Source: DASZIT01 sp963709665 (GTDB taxonomy: Bacteria; Actinomycetota; Acidimicrobiia; Acidimicrobiales; RAAP-2). From it: a stretch of 64,000 nucleotides of DNA. This document shows positions 60,093-64,000 of this stretch, in pieces (the first letter of the stretch is position 1; every line of letters starts with the position of its first letter). The stretch is taken from the NCBI GenBank assembly GCA_963709665.1, contig CAVPWU010000007.1:248001-312000 (forward strand), given 5' to 3'. Under the pieces are notes generated by a model. It had not been told where the DNA came from and made no database searches. It was given only the letters and a program-made list of their open reading frames with translations. The translations under genes and the position numbers were made by a program.

Positions 60093-61256
60093 TTGACGGG
60101 GGCCCGACCCAAGGTCGCCTTCCTGGACCACTGCGCCCTGGAGTCCGGGGCGGAGCTGGCTCTCCTCCGCCTGCTGCCGGCCCTGGTCGACATCGACCCG
60201 GTGGTCATCGTGGGCGAGGACGGTCCCCTGGTCGACGCCCTCCGCCGCCACGACATCCCGGTCCGCATCGTGCCCATGACCGAGACCACCCGCGCCCTCG
60301 CCCGGGGCGCCGTGGTCCCCGGCGTGGGCGCGGCACGGGGGGCGCTCTCCTCCCTGGCCTACGCCCACCGTCTCGCCCGACTGCTGCGGGCGCTGGAGGT
60401 CGACCTGGTGGCGACCAACTCGTTGAAGGCCTCCCTCTACGGCGGGATCGCCGGGCGGCTGGCGCGGCGACCGGTGGTGTGGCACGTGCGGGACCGCATC
60501 GCCGACGACTACCTGCCCGCCTCGGCGGTGACGCTCATCCGGGCGGCCGCCCGGGTCCTCCCCAGCGCCGTCATCGCCAACTCCCGGGCCACCCTCGAGA
60601 CCCTCCGGCTGCCGTCGGCCGTCGGCCGTCGGCTGCGGGCACGGGCCATCGGCGATCCGTGCCCGCCCGACGAGTTCGCCGGCGCACCCCGACCGGACCA
60701 CGCCGGGATCACCGTCGGCATCGTCGGCCGCATCAGCCCCTGGAAGGGTCAGGACGTGTTCCTCCGGGCCTTCGCCGCCAGCGGGCTCGGCGGGGAGGAC
60801 CGGGCCCGGGTGATCGGGGGGGTGCTGTTCGGCGAGGAGGCCTACGCCGACACACTCCCGCCGCTGGCCGCCGAACTGGGTATCGCCGACCGGGTGGAGT
60901 TCACCGGCCACGTCACCGACGTGGCGGCCCAACTGGGCTCCCTCGACATCGCCGTCCACGCGTCGACCATCCCCGAGCCGTTCGGCCAGGTGGTGGTGGA
61001 GGCGATGGCCGCCGGGGTCCCCATCGTGGCCGCCGACGCCGGCGGCCCGTCGGAGATCGTCACCGACCAGGTGGACGGCCTGCTCTACCCCCGGGGTGAC
61101 GTGGCCGCCCTGGCCGGGTGCCTCACCCGCCTGGCCCACGACCCCTCGCTCCGTGCCCGCCTGGCCGACGCCGGCCGTCGCACCGCCCGCACCTACGCCC
61201 CCGATGCCATCGCCTCCCAGGTGATGGCGACCTACCGGGCGGTGCTGTCCCGCTGA
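60093..61256 (+). CDS. GT4-family glycosyltransferase
   Basis: 387 residues, TTG start. GT-B fold: N-terminal acceptor domain (VAFLDHCALESGAELALLRL, VWHVRDRI) and C-terminal donor domain with GRISPWKGQDVFLRAFA and the E-x7-E motif in PEPFGQVVVEAMAAGVPIV. Uses a nucleotide sugar to extend a lipid-linked glycan on the cytoplasmic side; donor and acceptor unknown. 67 bp upstream of a second GT4 gene. Confidence 0.9.
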   Translation: MTGARPKVAFLDHCALESGAELALLRLLPALVDIDPVVIVGEDGPLVDALRRHDIPVRIVPMTETTRALARGAVVPGVGAARGALSSLAYAHRLARLLRALEVDLVATNSLKASLYGGIAGRLARRPVVWHVRDRIADDYLPASAVTLIRAAARVLPSAVIANSRATLETLRLPSAVGRRLRARAIGDPCPPDEFAGAPRPDHAGITVGIVGRISPWKGQDVFLRAFAASGLGGEDRARVIGGVLFGEEAYADTLPPLAAELGIADRVEFTGHVTDVAAQLGSLDIAVHASTIPEPFGQVVVEAMAAGVPIVAADAGGPSEIVTDQVDGLLYPRGDVAALAGCLTRLAHDPSLRARLADAGRRTARTYAPDAIASQVMATYRAVLSR

Positions 61257-61323
61257 GGCACCGCGGAGCCACGCCGGCGGGCGGGGCCGGAGCGGGCGAC
61301 ACCGCGCGTGAGAGTCTGTCGGC

Positions 61324-62508
61324 ATGACGTGGGCACCAGCCGAGGGCGGCGGCGGGACGCCGGACTCCGGGCCGTCCCTCGGGGGCCGGGTGGCGATCGC
61401 CCACGACTACCTCACCCAGCGGGGCGGCGCCGAGCGGGTGGTGGAGGTCCTGGCCCGGGTCTTCCCCGGGGCGCCGATCCACACCACGCTGTTCGACCCC
61501 GACGGGACCTTCCCGGTGTTCGGGGGCCTCGATGTCCGACCCTCGTGGCTCAACCGGATCGGCCTGCTCCGTAGCCACCACCGGCTGGCCCTTCCCCTGC
61601 TGGCCCCGGCCGTCTCGAGCATGCGGGCCGACGCCGACGTGGTGGTGGCCAGCAGCAGCGGATGGGCGCACGGCATCCGCACCACCGGCCGGAAGGTCGT
61701 CTACTGCCATGCCCCCGCCCGCTGGCTCTACCAGCGCGACCGCTACCTGGGGGCCGACGGGGAGACGGAGGGTCCGGCCTCGGCCCGGACCCGGGCGGCG
61801 TCGGCGGCGTTGGGGGTGCTCGACGTCCCGCTCCGCCGGTGGGACCGGCGGGCCGCCCACTCCGCCGACCGGTACCTGGCCAACTCCTCCGCCACCCGGG
61901 AGGCCGTCCGGGCCGCCTACGGGATCGAGGCCGAGGTGCTGGCACCCCCACCGGCCCTGCTCCCGGACGGGCCGCTCGAGGCGGTGCCCGACCTGGCGCC
62001 CGGCTACCTGCTGTGCGTGGCCCGGTTGCTCCCCTACAAGCACGTGGACGTGGTGATCCGGGCCGCCGACCGCAGGCCCGGGGAGCGGGTGGTGGTGGTG
62101 GGCCAGGGCCCCGAGCGCGCCACCCTCCAGGCACTGGCGGACCGCTCGGGGTCCACCGTCCTCTTCGGGCGGGCCGGCGACGCCCAGCTCCGATGGCTCT
62201 ACGCCAACTGCCGGGCGCTGGTGGCGGCGTCCTACGAGGACTACGGGCTGTCCCCCCTGGAGGCCGCCGCCTTCGGCCGCCCCACGGTGGCCTTGCGGGC
62301 CGGGGGGTACCTCGACACGGTGGACCCGGGGGTCAACGGTCAGTTCTTCGACCGGGTCGACCCCGACGACCTGGCGGGGGCCATCGAGGCACTGGACGCC
62401 GTCCCCTGGGAGCAGGAGGCCATCCGCCGGCACGCCGCCGGCTTCTCCGAGGCGCGGTTCGCCGCCCGGCTGCACGAGATCGTGGCCGAGGAGCTGGGCC
62501 ACCGGTGA
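61324..62508 (+). CDS. GT4-family glycosyltransferase
   Basis: 394 residues. N-terminal RVAIAHDYLTQRGGAERVVE is typical of exopolysaccharide GT4 enzymes, followed by VVYCHAPARWLYQRDRYL. The C-terminal donor domain has LLCVARLLPYKHVDVVIRAA, VVVVGQGPERATLQ, and the Glu pair region EDYGLSPLEAAAFGRPTVAL. Unknown donor and acceptor. Lies between the first GT4 gene and the polymerase. Confidence 0.92.
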   Translation: MTWAPAEGGGGTPDSGPSLGGRVAIAHDYLTQRGGAERVVEVLARVFPGAPIHTTLFDPDGTFPVFGGLDVRPSWLNRIGLLRSHHRLALPLLAPAVSSMRADADVVVASSSGWAHGIRTTGRKVVYCHAPARWLYQRDRYLGADGETEGPASARTRAASAALGVLDVPLRRWDRRAAHSADRYLANSSATREAVRAAYGIEAEVLAPPPALLPDGPLEAVPDLAPGYLLCVARLLPYKHVDVVIRAADRRPGERVVVVGQGPERATLQALADRSGSTVLFGRAGDAQLRWLYANCRALVAASYEDYGLSPLEAAAFGRPTVALRAGGYLDTVDPGVNGQFFDRVDPDDLAGAIEALDAVPWEQEAIRRHAAGFSEARFAARLHEIVAEELGHR

Positions 62509-62571
62509 GACGCCGACGGGGGGCGGTGTCCCGCCCGGCCCCGGCCGCCACCGGACTTGTACGCTGACGGG

Positions 62572-63945
62572 ATGACCTCGCGCCCCCGGAGTCGGTCAGG
62601 GTGGAGGCCGTCCCGCGTGCAGCACCCGGCGCGCTTCGTGGCGGGATCGCTGGGGTTCGTCGCCCTCCTGGTGGTGCTGGGCGTCCTCTCCACCCACCGG
62701 GCCACCTGGGGGCTGGCCGGTGCCGGGGTGGTGCTGGCCGCCGGCCTGGCCGCCGTCGACCTCCGCCTCTTCCCGGTCCTGGCGGTGCCCTGCACCCTGT
62801 TGGTGGCGCGGGTGGGCAGCACCGGCTCCGGCCTCAGCATCTCCGACCTGGTGCTGCTGGGCGCCCTCCTCTGCGCCATCCCCCTGGTCACCATGCGGGA
62901 GGCCCCCGAGCTGCGGGGGCTGCTGTGGGTGGTGGTGGTCTACGAGCTCCTCATCCTCCCCACCGTGCTCGACAACCCCTACCGGGCGGACATCATCGAA
63001 TGGGTCCACGAGGCGGCGCTGGTCGGCGGCAGCCTGGTGATCGGCTGGGTGGTCGGTCGCGGCGAACGGGCCCGGATCGCCCTCGGCCTGTACCTGATCG
63101 GCGCGTGCGTCATCGCCCTCTGGGCCGGAGCCTGGGTGGTGACCCACCACCTCCAACCGGCCAACCTCCCCCTGGGGATGCAGAAGAACTTCCTCGGCGA
63201 CCAGCTGGCCTTCGCCACGGTGATCGCCTTCGCCCGGCCGGCCTGGATCGGCTGGACCGCCCGGTGGACACGGGTGGCCATCGCCATCTGCCTGCTGGGG
63301 ATCGTGGCCAGCCAGTCCAAGCAGGCGATGATCTCGGTGGCGCTGGGGGTGGCCATCGTGGCCCTCCGGGGCCGGAGCTCGAACCTGGCCCGCCGGTCCA
63401 AGGGCCTGCTGTTCCTCATGGTCCCCCTCGTGGTCGTCGCCTACGTCACCGTCCAGCGTGAGTTCACCTCGGCCAACAAGTTCAACAGCGTCCACCAGCG
63501 GCTGACCTGGTACTCCCAGTCGGTCCAGGTGTGGCACGCCTCCGAGTGGGTGGGTGTCGGGCTCCGGTGGTGGTACACCGACCGGTTCCCGTTCGCCTTC
63601 CAGCCACCCAACGCCGAGGCGGAGATGCTGACGTCCGCCGGCATCCTGGGCATCGTCGCCATCCTCTACCTCTTCGGGGCGAGCCTGACCCGGCTGTGGC
63701 GGCTGCCCGCCGCCTACGGCACCCTGGCCTTCACGGTGGTGGCCATGCGGATCCTCCAGGGCCAGTTCGACATCTTCTGGGTGGCCGCCCAGGGATCCTT
63801 GCCGTGGATGGTGGCCGGCATCGCCATGGGCGCCATGGCCCTCGACCGGGCCCGGTCCCGGTCCCGGGACGACGAGCCCCCCGGACCCGCCCTCCCGGCC
63901 CCGGAGGGAGCGCGTCCGGCACCGATTCCGGTCCCCCAGGCGTGA
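62572..63945 (+). CDS. O-antigen ligase / Wzy-like polymerase
   Basis: 457 residues with about 10-12 membrane segments (e.g. FVALLVVLGVLSTHRATWGL, VVVVYELLILPTVL, LLFLMVPLVVVAYVTV). A large extracytoplasmic loop (REFTSANKFNSVHQRLTWYS ... GVGLRWWYTDRFPF) and the short NFLGDQLAF stretch fit the Wzy/WaaL fold, which polymerises or ligates lipid-linked glycan units. The cytoplasmic tail is Pro/Arg-rich. The ATG at 62572 follows the GT4 gene by 63 bp. The next start would be ATG 63992, at the window edge. Confidence 0.85.
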   Translation: MTSRPRSRSGWRPSRVQHPARFVAGSLGFVALLVVLGVLSTHRATWGLAGAGVVLAAGLAAVDLRLFPVLAVPCTLLVARVGSTGSGLSISDLVLLGALLCAIPLVTMREAPELRGLLWVVVVYELLILPTVLDNPYRADIIEWVHEAALVGGSLVIGWVVGRGERARIALGLYLIGACVIALWAGAWVVTHHLQPANLPLGMQKNFLGDQLAFATVIAFARPAWIGWTARWTRVAIAICLLGIVASQSKQAMISVALGVAIVALRGRSSNLARRSKGLLFLMVPLVVVAYVTVQREFTSANKFNSVHQRLTWYSQSVQVWHASEWVGVGLRWWYTDRFPFAFQPPNAEAEMLTSAGILGIVAILYLFGASLTRLWRLPAAYGTLAFTVVAMRILQGQFDIFWVAAQGSLPWMVAGIAMGAMALDRARSRSRDDEPPGPALPAPEGARPAPIPVPQA

Positions 63946-64000
63946 GCGGGACGGGCCCGGGCGCACCGGGGCGGCGACCGGCGGACGGCCGATGAGCCGG

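Noticed and set aside
63942..63995. GTG-start gene overlapping the Wzy stop (GTGA)
   Set aside because: It meets a stop after 17 codons; the next real start is more likely the ATG at 63992.

Overview
The window comes from a very GC-rich actinobacterium. An acidimicrobial (Acidimicrobiia-like) origin is my inference. It rests on actinobacterial families (DUF3097, DUF6458, a small AccE next to a PccB-type AccD, the 'plasmid stabilization' family), ethylmalonyl-CoA pathway genes, secreted GYW-repeat proteins and many GTG/TTG starts. No rRNA or species marker is present. Genes are dense, with frequent ATGA/GTGA overlaps.

0-24.8 kb is mostly core genome: lysC (cut by the left edge), two cyclophilins, an S51-like protein, an esterase and an SDR. 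Then come ethylmalonyl-CoA pathway genes in two blocks: hbd-ecm at 5.5-8.4 kb and accE-accD ... mce-ccr / thiolase at 11.9-17.8 kb. A near-identical TTACCGGCCGGTAA-like palindrome lies upstream of hbd, ccr and thiolase. Two convergent genes for secreted GYW-repeat proteins lie between the blocks. Next come a frameshifted sulfotransferase-like gene, sixA, recR, dnaX, the SRP RNA and tRNA-Ser(GGA). An IS481 element sits immediately 3' of that tRNA and is flanked by a duplicated tRNA 3' end. tadA follows.

24.9-33.7 kb is a DNA-repair and stress block: ligD (order PE-LIG-POL), DUF6458, DoxX, a hemerythrin-like protein (frameshifted), an MFS transporter with a C-terminal winged-helix-like tail, a STAS anti-anti-sigma factor with a HATPase anti-sigma partner, and three small proteins. 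Five GTTT-N15/16-GGGTA-type promoters (SigF/SigB-like) precede genes here, which suggests a general stress regulon.

33.8-42.7 kb is an accessory island. It starts at tRNA-Ser(CGA) with a tyrosine integrase and a convergent excisionase. It then carries a broken IS110, GNAT, zinc-ribbon and DUF1990 cargo, a complete IS3 element that truncates a second integrase, a HigBA-type toxin-antitoxin pair, and a cupin/MarR divergent pair with paired palindromes.

42.9-56.9 kb looks like a hypoxia-type metabolic island: phosphofructokinase, a beta-phosphoglucomutase-like HAD with a GH65 phosphorylase, an acetyl-CoA hydrolase/CoA-transferase, and an operon of GAPDH plus a 2-oxoacid:ferredoxin oxidoreductase with a GltD-like flavoprotein. 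DosR-type boxes (GGGAC-N4-GNCCC) lie upstream of several units. The genes would together route disaccharide or glucose phosphates through glycolysis to reduced ferredoxin and acetate.

57-64 kb is an exopolysaccharide locus: FkbM methyltransferase, polyprenyl glycosylphosphotransferase, two GT4 glycosyltransferases and a Wzy-like polymerase.

Several genes carry single-base indels, often in short G/C runs (sulfotransferase, hemerythrin, IS110, integrase relic, and porA three times). Part of the apparent decay may therefore be sequencing error.
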